Of a stretch of 64,000 nucleotides of DNA, positions 48,616 to 57,911 are shown piece by piece. The position numbers were made by a program, and so were the translations under genes. The stretch lies in the NCBI RefSeq assembly GCF_004341885.1, contig NZ_SLVX01000009.1, positions 62,001-126,000 on the forward strand, in the 5' to 3' direction. Position 1 is the stretch's first letter; each line of letters opens with the position of its first letter. Under the pieces are notes generated by a model. The model was not told the origin of the DNA. It did not search any database and worked only from the letters and a program-made list of their open reading frames with translations. This DNA comes from Shinella granuli. GTDB taxonomy: Bacteria > Pseudomonadota > Alphaproteobacteria > Rhizobiales > Rhizobiaceae.

Positions 48616-49920
48616 ATGGCATGGATCGGCACAGTGCTTCTCCTGCTGACGTCCCTTGCCTTTCTGGGCTGGGGGCTTTGGAAGCGCGGCGGATTTTACG
48701 GTTTTCCGTTTCTTGCCGCCGCCATGTTCCTGACATTCGTCCTGCCGCAGATTCCCGGGCTCATCAACGATCGCTTCATGCCGCAGGACGGCGCCTTGAC
48801 GCGTGCGATCTTCTTTTCCTGGCTGTGCCTTATGATGTGCGCTATCGGCTGGGAGCTCGGGCGGCATTCGAAACCGGGCTGGAACGCCACATTCAGCGAA
48901 AAGCGGCTGCTTGCCTGTTCCGCCGTGCTGTCGCTGGCCGGAGCGTATTTCTTTCACAAGTTCGGCCAGCTCGACGATGAACAGCGCCTCCGCGGCTTTC
49001 TCACCGGAACCGCGGTCGCATATCTCTTCTTCGCCAAGCTCCTGACCTACGGGCTGGCGATCGCGCTCCTGTGCTTCGCGCGCCGTCGCTCGCCGATGGC
49101 GCTCTGGATCATCCTGTTCGACTGCGTGTTCTACTTCGACCGCATCGTGATCGCCGGACGGCGCGGCGAGGCGGCCGAACTCGCTCTGATGATAGCGCTC
49201 GCCCTGTGGTTTCACCGGCGATATGCCGTACCCCGTCATGTCGTGGCGTCGAGCATGGTCTTCGCCGTCGTCGGCCTGCTCGCCGCCGGCGAATATCGGG
49301 CGGCGACCTATTACAGCGGCGCGCCGAACTGGCGCGCGGTTCTCGACATCAACCTTGCGGAAAACTGGCGCAAGCTCATCCAGCAAGGCGGCCCGGAATT
49401 CCGCAACCTCGCGTTCTCCCTTTCCTATGTCTCCGAAAACAACGCCTATGATTTCGGTTCGACCCACTGGAACACGCTGGTCCATTCCTATGTGCCGGCC
49501 CAGCTCGTCGGCTCGGCGCGCAAGGAAGCGCTCTACATTCGCAACCCCTTGCGATACGCGGTCGGCTATGAACCGGCGCCGGGAACGACGCCGACGGGCA
49601 TGATGGACGCCTTCGCATCGTTTTCCTATTTCGGATGCCTGAAATTCGCGCTGATCGCGGCCCTGCTGGCAGGGATCTATTCATGCGCCATGCAGGGCAA
49701 TACGGCCATGCAGCTGCTCTATATGCTGTCCGTCATACCGGCCATGCTCGCCGTGACCCATTTCACGAACGAGATCGCCATCGCCTGGGTGCATATCGCG
49801 CTCTTCATGATACCAGTGCTGATCTTCGCGCGTATCCCCGCCCCCAGGGCGACGAACGACCGTTCTTCCCCCATTCTGGAAAAGCGCTACAACTGCGCGA
49901 AAAAAACCTCCATGAGCTGA
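48616..49920 (+). CDS. Polytopic membrane protein, putative polysaccharide polymerase
   Basis: The 434-residue protein is largely hydrophobic with roughly ten membrane segments, a large loop in the second half ('NLAENWRKLIQQGGPEFRNLAFSLSYVSEN' region, shown by its key residues Asn, Arg, Tyr) and a basic tail. This layout and its place at the edge of a glycosyltransferase cluster fit a Wzy- or oligosaccharide-repeat-unit polymerase. Wzy proteins have poorly conserved sequences, so function is inferred. ATG 48616 follows GGAGG. The longer open frame to 47491 is a shadow over the LysR gene. Its 3' end overlaps the convergent LuxR gene by 34 bases. Confidence 0.75.
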   Translation: MAWIGTVLLLLTSLAFLGWGLWKRGGFYGFPFLAAAMFLTFVLPQIPGLINDRFMPQDGALTRAIFFSWLCLMMCAIGWELGRHSKPGWNATFSEKRLLACSAVLSLAGAYFFHKFGQLDDEQRLRGFLTGTAVAYLFFAKLLTYGLAIALLCFARRRSPMALWIILFDCVFYFDRIVIAGRRGEAAELALMIALALWFHRRYAVPRHVVASSMVFAVVGLLAAGEYRAATYYSGAPNWRAVLDINLAENWRKLIQQGGPEFRNLAFSLSYVSENNAYDFGSTHWNTLVHSYVPAQLVGSARKEALYIRNPLRYAVGYEPAPGTTPTGMMDAFASFSYFGCLKFALIAALLAGIYSCAMQGNTAMQLLYMLSVIPAMLAVTHFTNEIAIAWVHIALFMIPVLIFARIPAPRATNDRSSPILEKRYNCAKKTSMS

Positions 49921-50315
49921 ACGATTCCATGGGTGCCGGTCTTCCGGTAGATTCTGTATATGTGCGCTTCGACGGTTCTTGGATGAATGCCGAGATGCTC
50001 GGCAATGGTTTTTGCCGAATGCCCTTTCACCAGCTCCATGAGAATCTCGTGCTGGCGTCGAGACAAGGTGGACAGAAGACCATTGCTCACCTGTGCCGCG
50101 GCCATGCGCGACTGGTCCAGAATGCACAGGCATACTCTGTTTCCGTCTATTTCCAGGAACGGCCCGATCTGAGAGGGGATACATACATCCTCATGGCCCG
50201 CTTGTTCTATCTCCAATGCAATTCTTCTCAGGAAATCAGCAATTTTCCTCGTTTCACCACTGACCACGACATTATTATTTCGAATTAAATCTGGAGAACT
50301 CTGACGCAGCTTCAT
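49887..50315 (-). CDS. Small LuxR-type helix-turn-helix regulator
   Basis: The 142-residue protein has a LuxR/GerE DNA-binding domain at the C-terminus (about residues 80-140): 'LSRRQHEILMELVKGHSAKTIAEHLGIHPRTVEAHIYRIYRKTG'. The N-terminal 75 residues are too short for a receiver domain and contain 'CIPSQIGPFLEIDGNRVCLCILD', which I do not recognise. ATG 50315 follows GGGAG. It converges with and overlaps the membrane protein gene by 34 bases. It probably regulates polysaccharide genes nearby. Confidence 0.87.
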   Translation of the reverse strand: MKLRQSSPDLIRNNNVVVSGETRKIADFLRRIALEIEQAGHEDVCIPSQIGPFLEIDGNRVCLCILDQSRMAAAQVSNGLLSTLSRRQHEILMELVKGHSAKTIAEHLGIHPRTVEAHIYRIYRKTGTHGIVQLMEVFFAQL

Positions 50316-50348
50316 CTATGACTCCCGCATGATAGTCATCGATAGGCT

Positions 50349-50384
50349 AAAGCCCATTCAACAACGCGAATCGGGCTTTTTTTA
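50349..50384 (+). terminator. Terminator-like hairpin upstream of the small LuxR gene
   Basis: AAAGCCCATTC pairs with GAATCGGGCTTT (one bulge), followed by TTTTTTT-ATT on the plus strand. The only plus-strand gene upstream ends at 49920 and is followed by the antisense LuxR gene, so this would end read-through transcripts or an unannotated short RNA. Confidence 0.6.
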
Positions 50385-50510
50385 TTCACCGCGCGCGGTG
50401 AAGCACTGCCCTCACGCGCCGATGGGGGAAGACTGCCGGCCGGTGGCCGATCGGGTAAGGCGTGACGGCTGTTGAAGTGCGGTTCAGCGGAAGCCTGGCG
50501 CGGTGAAACG

Positions 50511-51251
50511 TCAGCCCGTGCACCCTTGCCCGGCAACCCGATGTCCGGGCTTGCGCGCCATCGCCATCAGCGTCCAGCCCCAGTCACGGCGCTCCAGAAG
50601 GTCGCGCCAGCGATCGCCGACGATGGTTCTCAGGGCGTTGTTCAACCTTCGGCCGGCCAGGATGCGGCGCAGCCCCTTGTGGGCGACGGGGCTGGCGGAA
50701 ACGAGCCGCTCGACATGGAAGCCGGCTTCCAGCAGATGTTGAAGCTCACGCCTGTTCACCCAGTTGCGCAACTGGCCGGGCTGGGGCGGCGGGACATGGC
50801 AGCGCTCGGTGAGAACGGTCCTGTTCTGCGTAGCAAGAAGCAGAACGCCGCCCGGCCGCAGGAGCCGCGTGATCCGGGCGATGAAGGCCGGCTGGTCTGC
50901 AATATGCGAGAGAACCTCCAGGCTCACCACGACGTCATAGGCTTCCTCGCAAAGGGGCAGCGCGGCGAAATCACCTGCGATGAACTTGATATGGGGCCAG
51001 CGAAGCTGCGCACGCCGCAGCACCTCGTCCGACAGGTCGGTGCCGGTGACCCGGCCGAAGCGGGCAAGGTGCGGGCACAGCCATCCCGTGCCGCAGCCGA
51101 CTTCGATGATGTCCAGGTCGTCGCGGTCGAGCTTGCCCAGCCAGTCCAGAACGATCTCGGCCTGGCGGCGCGATATCTCGCCGACGCTCGCCTCGCGATT
51201 TTCGGCGTTCCATGCATTCCAGAACGTGCGCTGGCTCTCGATCGTTTCCAT
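50511..51251 (-). CDS. SAM-dependent methyltransferase (class I)
   Basis: The 246-residue protein has the class I methyltransferase fold: SAM-binding motif 'DIIEVGCGTGWLCPHLARFG' (about residues 46-65), 'GTDLSDEVLRRAQ', 'FIAGDFAALPL', 'YDVVVSLEVLSHI' and 'LLRPGGVLLLATQNR'. It may methylate a sugar or another polysaccharide precursor; nothing shows the substrate. The start is uncertain: ATG 51251 gives the natural N-terminus 'METIESQRTFWNAW', while the open frame extends to 51470. It is transcribed opposite to the neighbouring sugar transferase. Confidence 0.85.
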   Translation of the reverse strand: METIESQRTFWNAWNAENREASVGEISRRQAEIVLDWLGKLDRDDLDIIEVGCGTGWLCPHLARFGRVTGTDLSDEVLRRAQLRWPHIKFIAGDFAALPLCEEAYDVVVSLEVLSHIADQPAFIARITRLLRPGGVLLLATQNRTVLTERCHVPPPQPGQLRNWVNRRELQHLLEAGFHVERLVSASPVAHKGLRRILAGRRLNNALRTIVGDRWRDLLERRDWGWTLMAMARKPGHRVAGQGCTG

Positions 51252-51600
51252 GCGGCGAGCATGCGGTCGCCGCCGGAGGCGCGCCATCTGTCCTTTCGGC
51301 GCAGCGCCTTGCGCCATTGGTGGTAAGGCGCCCTCCCCGCAAAACCGGGCACCAAACCGACGGGAAAGCCGGGTTGCGGCGTAGGAGGCGGTGACCGCAC
51401 ATGCCCCTGCTTCGGCCAAAAGGCGGAGTGCGTGGGGGAAACGAGGTAGAAAACCAGAGCGTGTAAACATCTTCCGGTGTTTTACTTCTCGTCTCTTCCC
51501 CCTTTGCTCGAATGTTCAGGCCCCGGGGTCTCTCGCTATGCTTCATCGCCGGCCAAACACCGTGATGATGAACGGTGAGCGCCGCAACGAGGGGGATCCT
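51252..51600. other. 349-base divergent region, promoters expected, no gene seen
   Basis: Between the methyltransferase and the sugar-phosphate transferase. I see no convincing gene. The part nearest 51601 contains an imperfect repeat GTAAACA...TGTTTTAC (51458-51484 area) and a GAGGGGGA ribosome site. The rest may hold the two divergent promoters but no clear consensus. Confidence 0.4.
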
Positions 51601-52665
51601 ATGGTTTTCCTGCTGCTTGAAAGTTCAGCTTCCCTTGCCTTGAGTGCCTTTCTGATCATTTTCCTGCGCCGGCTTGCGGTCCCCTTGCACCTGATCGACC
51701 TGCCGGATCACCGCAAGCTTCATGAAGGCGCCGTTCCGCTTTGCGGCGGCATCGCGATCTTCCTGTCCTTCGCAGGGATTTCCCTTCTGTCGGAACCTTT
51801 GAGCCTCGGGCCTGGCTTCTGGGTGGCGATGGGCCTGATCACGGTTCTCGGCGTCGTCGACGACCGGTTTCCCCTGCCTGCCCGCACCCGTTTCCTGGCG
51901 CAGGTCCTGATCGCGCTGGCCCTGATCTCCACGGAAGATCTTGGCCGGCTGTCCCTCGGCGATCTGCTGCCGCCGGAAGCGATCGGGGGGGCGGTAGGCC
52001 TTTTCATCCTCTCCGCCATATTCATCGTCGGGCTGGTCAACGCCTGGAACATGATGGACGGCGTCGATGGCCTTGCGGGCGGCAGCGCCGCAGCCGCCCT
52101 GGTCTGGATCCTCCTTCTTGCGGTCCATCTCGGCGAGGAAGGGCTTGTCTTCCCCGTCATGGCGCTGATCGCGGCGATCGGCGGCTTCCTGATCTTCAAT
52201 GCGCGGAGCCCGTGGCGGCCGAGGGCGTCCGTCTATCTGGGCGATGCCGGCAGCACCACCCTTGGGGCGATCATCGCCTATCTTGTTCTGCACCTCTCCA
52301 ACGGGACGGAGGGCCTGCCTTTCCCTGTTCTGCTGTGGCTGGTCGTCGTGCCGGTCATCGACACGCTCAGCCTGATGGTGCGCCGCATGCTCGATCATCG
52401 CAACCCGATGTCGGCCGATCGGCGGCATCTGCACCACCTGCTGATCGACACGGGCCTTTCACCGGCCGCTGCGAGCTACACCATCATCGCGGTGTCGTTC
52501 CTGTGCGGCGGCGTCGGTTATGCCGGTCTTGTCGCCGGCCTGCCGGCATCGGTGATGACGATCGGCCTCTTTTTCGTCGCCTTCGCCCATACGGCCTTCG
52601 TGCTGGCCGTCGAAGCCACGGCGCGCCACCGCGTCGCGCGGCCCCCGATCCATCTGCATCTGTGA
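51601..52665 (+). CDS. Polyprenyl-phosphate glycosyl-1-phosphate transferase (WecA/MraY family)
   Basis: The 354-residue membrane enzyme transfers a sugar-1-phosphate to undecaprenyl phosphate, the first step of a lipid-linked glycan. Signature sites are complete: 'DLPDHRKLHEGAVPLCGG', the Mg-binding Asp pair in 'GVVDDRF', 'NAWNMMDGVDGLAGG', 'VYLGDAGSTTLG', and the 'RRHLHHLLIDTG' loop. About ten membrane segments. This pattern fits WecA-like enzymes more than MraY. ATG 51601 follows GAGGGGGA. It leads a rightward trio with the GT2 and acetyltransferase genes. Confidence 0.93.
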   Translation: MVFLLLESSASLALSAFLIIFLRRLAVPLHLIDLPDHRKLHEGAVPLCGGIAIFLSFAGISLLSEPLSLGPGFWVAMGLITVLGVVDDRFPLPARTRFLAQVLIALALISTEDLGRLSLGDLLPPEAIGGAVGLFILSAIFIVGLVNAWNMMDGVDGLAGGSAAAALVWILLLAVHLGEEGLVFPVMALIAAIGGFLIFNARSPWRPRASVYLGDAGSTTLGAIIAYLVLHLSNGTEGLPFPVLLWLVVVPVIDTLSLMVRRMLDHRNPMSADRRHLHHLLIDTGLSPAAASYTIIAVSFLCGGVGYAGLVAGLPASVMTIGLFFVAFAHTAFVLAVEATARHRVARPPIHLHL

Positions 52666-52682
52666 CCGGCGGAGACGAGCCC

Positions 52683-53516
52683 ATGTCGATTTCCGTGCTC
52701 ATCATGACGCTGAACGAGGAGCGGAACCTGCCTGCCTGCCTCGCTTCGCTGGATTGGTGCGACGACATCGTGGTGCTTGACTCCTACAGCACCGACCGCA
52801 CGGTGGAAATCGCGCGCGCCGCGGGAGCGCGTGTCTACCAGCGGGTGCACGACACGGAATCCGGGCAGCGCACCTATGGCTTGAAGGAGATCCGATACAA
52901 ATACCCCTGGGTCTACACGCCCGACGCCGACGAGATCACGCCGCCGGACCTGCGCGACGAGATGCTGGCCATCGTCCGCGACCCGACACGGCCGGAGACC
53001 TCCTTCCGCATCCGCTACAAGAACATGTTCATGGGGCGCTGGATCAAGCACAGCAGCCTCTACCCGACCTGGATCACCCGGCTCGTGCGGCCCGATTGCG
53101 TGCGCTACGAGCGGGAGGCGCATTCGCGCTGCCTTTCAGACGGCCCGGAAGGGCGTCTCAATGCGCATTTCATCCACTACAGCTTCAACAAGGGCATGAC
53201 CGCCTGGTACGACAAGCACAACCGCTATTCCTCTTCCGAGGCGCGCGAGACGATCGCCAGCCTGCGCGAGAAACATGTGCCCTGGCGCGATGTGCTGAGC
53301 CATGTGCCGGAGACGCGCCGGCGTGCGCTGAAGGAACTCGCCATGCGGCTGCCCTTCCGCCCCGCTGCCCGCTTCCTCTACATGTATGTCGTGCGCGGTG
53401 GCTTCCTCGATGGCCGGGAAGGCTATCACTATTGCCGGCTGCTGGCGGCCTACGAATACATGATCGTCATCAAGACCGAGGAGCTGCGGCGACGCGAAAG
53501 CGGCCTGCCGGTATGA
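52683..53516 (+). CDS. Glycosyltransferase family 2 (WaaE/KdtX-like)
   Basis: The 277-residue GT-A fold enzyme has 'SVLIMTLNEERNLPACLASLDWCDDIVVLDSYSTD' (in part; nucleotide-sugar binding) and the metal-binding 'TPDADEITPPDLRDEM'. The basic 'RRALKELAMRLPFRPAARFLYMYVVRGGFLDG' region near the end is typical of the WaaE-like subgroup of lipopolysaccharide glycosyltransferases. ATG 52683 follows GGAGACGA, 17 bases after the preceding stop. Donor and acceptor sugars are unknown. Confidence 0.92.
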   Translation: MSISVLIMTLNEERNLPACLASLDWCDDIVVLDSYSTDRTVEIARAAGARVYQRVHDTESGQRTYGLKEIRYKYPWVYTPDADEITPPDLRDEMLAIVRDPTRPETSFRIRYKNMFMGRWIKHSSLYPTWITRLVRPDCVRYEREAHSRCLSDGPEGRLNAHFIHYSFNKGMTAWYDKHNRYSSSEARETIASLREKHVPWRDVLSHVPETRRRALKELAMRLPFRPAARFLYMYVVRGGFLDGREGYHYCRLLAAYEYMIVIKTEELRRRESGLPV

Positions 53517-53653
53517 CCGGGGTCAGGGGAGGCCCACCGCCTCCCAAGGCCGCCGTCAGGAGAAGGAAGGACGAGGCTCCGGCTCCTGACGGTCGCACCC
53601 GGGACGAGGTGGATCGGCGCAGTCGTTTCAACATCGAGGAGGCCCGTTCCCCC

Positions 53654-54247
53654 ATGAAGTCCCGTTATGACGATCCGCGTTTCGACGACGTGACCTGTGT
53701 CTCACCGCTTCTCGGCGGGCCGACCTTCGCGCTGCGTTTCCGGCTGATGCGGCTGGCATGGCTCATCGCATGGCGATGCCTTGCCGCCTGGACGCCCTCG
53801 CCGTTCCATCCCTGGCGCAACCGGTTGCTGCGCCTGTTCGGGGCGAAGCTGGATCCGACGGCCATCGTGCATGGCACGACCTCCATCTGGTGGCCGGGCA
53901 ATCTCATCATGGGCCCCAACGCCTCGATGGGGCCGGGCGTGATCTGCTACAATGTCGCGCCGGTGACGCTGGAGGCGCTGGCCATCGTCTCGCAGCGCGC
54001 ACATCTGTGCACCGGCACGCACGATATCCATCGGGCGGGCTTTCCGCTGGTGTCACGAGCGATCGTGCTACGGCGCAAGTGCTGGATCGCGGCGGAGGCC
54101 TTCGTCGGCCCCGGAACGGTGGTGGGCGAAGGGGCCGTGCTCGGCGCGCGGGGGGTGGCGGTGAAGCCGCTTGCGCCCTGGACCGTCTATGTCGGAAATC
54201 CGGCCCGCGCCGTCGCCGGCCGCCGGCACGAGGACGACGCCGCCTGA
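53654..54247 (+). CDS. WcaF-like acetyltransferase (left-handed beta-helix)
   Basis: The 197-residue protein matches putative colanic-acid acetyltransferases: 'RLMRLAWLIAWRCLAAWTPSPFHPWRNRLLRLFGAKL' in outline, then beta-helix repeats 'GNLIMGPNASMGPGVICYNV', 'LCTGTHDI' with the catalytic His, 'VGPGTVVGEGAVLGARGVAVK' and 'VYVGNPARAV'. It likely O-acetylates a sugar of the polymer. ATG 53654 follows GAGGAGG at 11 bases; an ATG at 53513 overlapping the GT2 stop would add a poorly conserved basic leader. It ends next to the convergent GT4 gene with no gap. Confidence 0.87.
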   Translation: MKSRYDDPRFDDVTCVSPLLGGPTFALRFRLMRLAWLIAWRCLAAWTPSPFHPWRNRLLRLFGAKLDPTAIVHGTTSIWWPGNLIMGPNASMGPGVICYNVAPVTLEALAIVSQRAHLCTGTHDIHRAGFPLVSRAIVLRRKCWIAAEAFVGPGTVVGEGAVLGARGVAVKPLAPWTVYVGNPARAVAGRRHEDDAA

Positions 54248-55414
54248 TTACGCAGCATGCGCATAGGCTTCGTAGAGGCCGGTCGTCAGGCGTGCGATGC
54301 GCGGCCAGGTGTAGTTCTCGAAGACCAGGTGCCGCCCGCGCATTCCCATCTTCTCTGCCGCGCCGGTATTCTCCAGGATCTCGATCATGCCATGGGCGAT
54401 CTCCGCCGGCTCCAGCGTGGTGACGACGCCCGCACCGGCGATCGCCACTTCCGGAAAATGGCAGGCATGCGTGATGACGACGGGCGTGCCGCAGGCGAGC
54501 GCCTCGGTGATCGCGATGCTGAACCCCTCCTGCCTGCTCGGCAGGCAGAAGCAGGCGGCGGCAACGAGCGCCTGCAGCTTCGTTTCGCCGTAAAGCGGCC
54601 CGACCATCAGGACACGCTTCTCCAGCCCGAAGCGCCGCACCAGCGTACGGAAATCGTCTTCCGCACCGCCATCCGGCCCCGCGACCACAAGATCGACGTC
54701 GGGGCATTCGGCGGCCACCTGCCGGAAGGCGTGGGCCAGCAGGTCCAGCCCCTTCTTGTAGTGCAGCCGGGAAAGGAAGAGCACGTAGCGCCGCCCGCCC
54801 GGCCGGGCAATCAAATCGAGAAACGGTCGCGGCGACGGAAGCTGTTCGAACTCCTCGATGAAGACGCCGTTCGGGATGATCTCGGCCGGAGCGCGCAGGC
54901 CCACCGGCTGCATCAGGTCGACTTCGTCCCGGTTGAGCGCGTGGATGAAGGCGGCGTTGTCGAGCATCCGGCGGCAGCCGAGCGCCAACGCCAGCCGCTT
55001 CTTCCAGCGCTTCTGGGCGAGGCTCCACGTATCGAGCATGCCCGCCGGGCAGACGCAGTAGGGAAGGCCGATGCGCCGTGCGATGGTCGCGGCGGAAACG
55101 AGGATCGGTTCCCAGACGCCATGCAGATGCAACTGGTCGGCATCGGCGAGCACGTGGCCCAGCAAGCCGCGCGCCTTGCGGCAGAGGATTTCCTCGACGC
55201 GTCCCGGCGGGGGAAGAAGATGCCAACTGATCCGTTCGAAGCCGGGGATGAGCCGGCCGAGCGCAGCCATGCGGGCGACGACGTTCCGGTCCGCCTGGCT
55301 GACGACCTGGACGTCATGGCCAAGATTTGCCTGCGCGGCGGCGAGCCGCATCACCACCGCCTGCGGCCCGCCCTTGTCCGGATCCATCGAGGTGATGACG
55401 TGCACGATCTTCAT
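54248..55414 (-). CDS. Glycosyltransferase family 4
   Basis: The 388-residue GT-B fold enzyme begins 'MKIVHVITSMDPDKGGPQAVVMRLA', has 'HLHGVWEPI', 'IPNGVFIEEF', 'LFLSRLHYKKGLDLLAHAF' and the donor-binding E-x7-E region 'REEGFSIAITEALACG'-like ('RQEGFSIAITEALACGTPVV'). It is a retaining cytoplasmic transferase building the repeat unit. Its start overlaps the stop of the upstream GT4 gene by four bases. Donor unknown. Confidence 0.92.
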   Translation of the reverse strand: MKIVHVITSMDPDKGGPQAVVMRLAAAQANLGHDVQVVSQADRNVVARMAALGRLIPGFERISWHLLPPPGRVEEILCRKARGLLGHVLADADQLHLHGVWEPILVSAATIARRIGLPYCVCPAGMLDTWSLAQKRWKKRLALALGCRRMLDNAAFIHALNRDEVDLMQPVGLRAPAEIIPNGVFIEEFEQLPSPRPFLDLIARPGGRRYVLFLSRLHYKKGLDLLAHAFRQVAAECPDVDLVVAGPDGGAEDDFRTLVRRFGLEKRVLMVGPLYGETKLQALVAAACFCLPSRQEGFSIAITEALACGTPVVITHACHFPEVAIAGAGVVTTLEPAEIAHGMIEILENTGAAEKMGMRGRHLVFENYTWPRIARLTTGLYEAYAHAA

Positions 55415-56652
55415 GACACGACGCCATGGCGCGCATGCAGGTGGGTGAGCACATCGAGAAGACGGCGGCCGTATTTTTCGACCGTGTTCTCCCGGGCGGT
55501 GCGCCGGGCGTTTTCCGACATGCGCGCCCTTGTATCCTCATTGTCGGCGAGATGGCGGATGGCCTCGACGATCGCCTGGGGATCGCGCTCGCGCACGATG
55601 AGGCCCTCCACGCCGTCGCGCACCACGCTGCCGGTGCTGTAGGTGGTAATGACCGGAAGGCCGGCCGCCAGCGCCTCGTAGACGACCGTGGCCGAGCCTT
55701 CGCAAAGCGAGGGCAGCAGGAACGCGTCCGCCCAATGGTATTCGGCGGCGATCTGCTGGCGTGGCACGATGCCTTTCAATTCGACCGAGCGACCCAGCCT
55801 GCGGCGAAGGGAGGGCGGCAGGCGGTCGGGGCCGACCATGCGGATACGCGCGGCCGCGCCGAGGCGCTCGGCAGCCTGGAGCACATAGGGCGACCCCTTG
55901 CGCAGCCCGACCTCGCCGACGGTGAGCACACGGAACGGCCCGGGCGTGCGGCCCGCCGCGCCGAACCGCGCCTCGGCGTCGACGCCATAGGGAACGACGA
56001 CGCAACGCTCCGCCGGCCCGCCTTCTGCAACGACATGATCGCGGACGAATTCCGACGGGCAGACGATGCAATCCGCAATCCGCCATTCGGCGCGTTCGCG
56101 CTCGGCGAGCGTGTCGGCGAAAGGATTTCGCTTCGGCGGCCCGGCCCAGTCGGGAAAGCGGCCCATCTCCTCCGCCAGGATGCGCTCCAGTACGGCGCGC
56201 GGCGCGACCATCTGCTCGACGGCGGTCCACATGCCCTGGCGCTTGGCCGCCTGCATCTGCTCCAGCGCGTCGCCGCTATAGGCGTAGAGGCCGGCCGCAT
56301 CGTGAAACCCACAGCCGGCGACGAGCGTCGAAAAATGACTGCCGGCCCAGACAGCGTGCGAGATCTCCTCGATGTCGTTTTCGACACGAAGCCGCCGAAT
56401 GCCGGATCTGAGGCCGAACAGCGGGAAATCCGTGATGAGTTCGGCGGGAACACCGCTCGGGATGCGTCCGGTGAGGCGGCGCACAGCCTTCGGCAACATC
56501 GCCGGCGGCAGTTTTCGCAGCAGGGAAGGCCAGCTCTTCGTGCCGCAGATATCGGTGAAGAAATGGCCGAGCTGGCCTTCCCGTGCCAGGATCCGGGGCA
56601 CGGCATAGTGCATGCGGGCGCCGAGCTGGCTGACGACGATCGTCTCGTTCAC
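55411..56652 (-). CDS. Glycosyltransferase family 4
   Basis: The 413-residue GT-B enzyme has a divergent N-terminal half ('VVSQLGARMHYAVPRILAREGQLGHFFTD') and a conserved C-terminal half: 'VVVPYGVDAEARFG', 'VLTVGEVGLRKGSPYVLQAAERLG', 'LLPSLCEGSATVVYEALAAGLPVITT'. The start is GTG 56652, overlapping the previous stop as GTGA. It is the second of three leftward glycosyltransferases translated in tight coupling. Confidence 0.9.
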   Translation of the reverse strand: MNETIVVSQLGARMHYAVPRILAREGQLGHFFTDICGTKSWPSLLRKLPPAMLPKAVRRLTGRIPSGVPAELITDFPLFGLRSGIRRLRVENDIEEISHAVWAGSHFSTLVAGCGFHDAAGLYAYSGDALEQMQAAKRQGMWTAVEQMVAPRAVLERILAEEMGRFPDWAGPPKRNPFADTLAERERAEWRIADCIVCPSEFVRDHVVAEGGPAERCVVVPYGVDAEARFGAAGRTPGPFRVLTVGEVGLRKGSPYVLQAAERLGAAARIRMVGPDRLPPSLRRRLGRSVELKGIVPRQQIAAEYHWADAFLLPSLCEGSATVVYEALAAGLPVITTYSTGSVVRDGVEGLIVRERDPQAIVEAIRHLADNEDTRARMSENARRTARENTVEKYGRRLLDVLTHLHARHGVVS

Positions 56653-57911
56653 GACGGCTCCTCCTCCAGGATGCGGGATCGTGCGGGAAGCGCATCATCC
56701 TCGGCGAGCGCGTGAAAGAGGGTGCGCCAACTGACGAGCGCGCGGTCATAGGCGTAGTCCGTTTCCAGCAGGGCCCGCGCCTTCGCACCCATTGCCGCCA
56801 CGCGCTCCGGCGCGGCAGCAAGCGACGCAATCGTTCCGGCCAGTCGCTCCGGCTCGCCAATGGTGGCCGTGACGCCGCAGCCATGCGCGTCGATGACAGC
56901 GGCGACGCTGCCCTTGGGATCGCCGATGAAGAGCGTCGGCCGGCCGGCGGCGAGAACGCCATAGAACTTGCTCGGGATGATGCAATGTTCGAGATGGGGG
57001 AGCAGGGAGACAACATGCAGATCCGGCACGCCGAGGCTTTCGGCGATGCGCTCCGCCGGCTGCAAGGGCTTGAACGTTATATTCGTAAGGCCACGCTCGC
57101 GCACCGCGGTCATGACCGGCGCCAGCTTGTAGCCGCCGCCGACCATCAGGAAGGCGATATCCGTGCGGTCCTTCAGCGAAGTGGCGGCATCGATCAAGGT
57201 GGCGAATTCATGGGCCCTGCCGAAATTGCCGGAATAGCCGACGACAAATTTTTCCTGGTAGCCCCAGGCGGCGCGCAGGGAATTTCGGTCTTTCGCGACC
57301 GGCCGGATCTCGGCGGCGTCCGACCAGTGGTGCAGCACCTTGACGCGATCGGCCGGCGCACCGCGCTGGCGCAGGAAATCCGCCATCCTTTCGGTCGGGC
57401 ATATGCTCAGCCGCGACCGCGCGATCGAACGGTCGCGCAGATGGGCGGCGAGCCGGCCGAGGAAGGGTGCCCTGCGAAAGAGGCCGAGTTCGACGGCGGT
57501 TTCAGGGAAGAGGTCCATGATCCAGTTGATCATGTGGCCGCCGCGCAGGCGCACCGGCAACCCGCAGGCGAGCGAGATGAGCGGCGGATCCGTGCAGACG
57601 ACGACCATATCGCCACGCCTGACATGGCGCAGCAGCCAGATGAAAGCCATGACGTGGAAGGAGAGGTAGTCCACGGCGCGCCCGGGCAGGGCATGGCGGC
57701 CGAAGCGGCTCGTGGCGAGCCGGACGATGCCGACACCGGCATGGGTTTCCTTGCCGGAAAGAGCGCTCTGCGGGTCGTCATGGCGGCTGCGGCTGGCGAC
57801 AACCGCGACCTCGGTCCCGTGCCGCGCCAGTCCGAAGGCAAGGGCGGAGACCATCCGGCTCGTCGCCGACTGGTCGGGATGAAAATACCGATTGACGAAA
57901 ATCACCCGCAT
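56649..57911 (-). CDS. Glycosyltransferase family 4 (WcaI/WbuB-like)
   Basis: The 420-residue enzyme starts 'MRVIFVNRYFHPDQSATSRMVSALA', the typical N-terminus of WcaI/WbuB-like transferases, and carries 'MINWIMDLFPETAVELG', 'VGYSGNFGRAHEF' and 'IIPSKFYGVLAAGRPTLFIGDPKG'. It likely adds a fucose-type or amino sugar to a lipid carrier-linked intermediate, consistent with gmd and fcl next to it, but this is inference. ATG 57911 was chosen from the conserved N-terminus; the frame continues open to 58055. It is the first gene of the leftward set. Confidence 0.92.
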   Translation of the reverse strand: MRVIFVNRYFHPDQSATSRMVSALAFGLARHGTEVAVVASRSRHDDPQSALSGKETHAGVGIVRLATSRFGRHALPGRAVDYLSFHVMAFIWLLRHVRRGDMVVVCTDPPLISLACGLPVRLRGGHMINWIMDLFPETAVELGLFRRAPFLGRLAAHLRDRSIARSRLSICPTERMADFLRQRGAPADRVKVLHHWSDAAEIRPVAKDRNSLRAAWGYQEKFVVGYSGNFGRAHEFATLIDAATSLKDRTDIAFLMVGGGYKLAPVMTAVRERGLTNITFKPLQPAERIAESLGVPDLHVVSLLPHLEHCIIPSKFYGVLAAGRPTLFIGDPKGSVAAVIDAHGCGVTATIGEPERLAGTIASLAAAPERVAAMGAKARALLETDYAYDRALVSWRTLFHALAEDDALPARSRILEEEPS

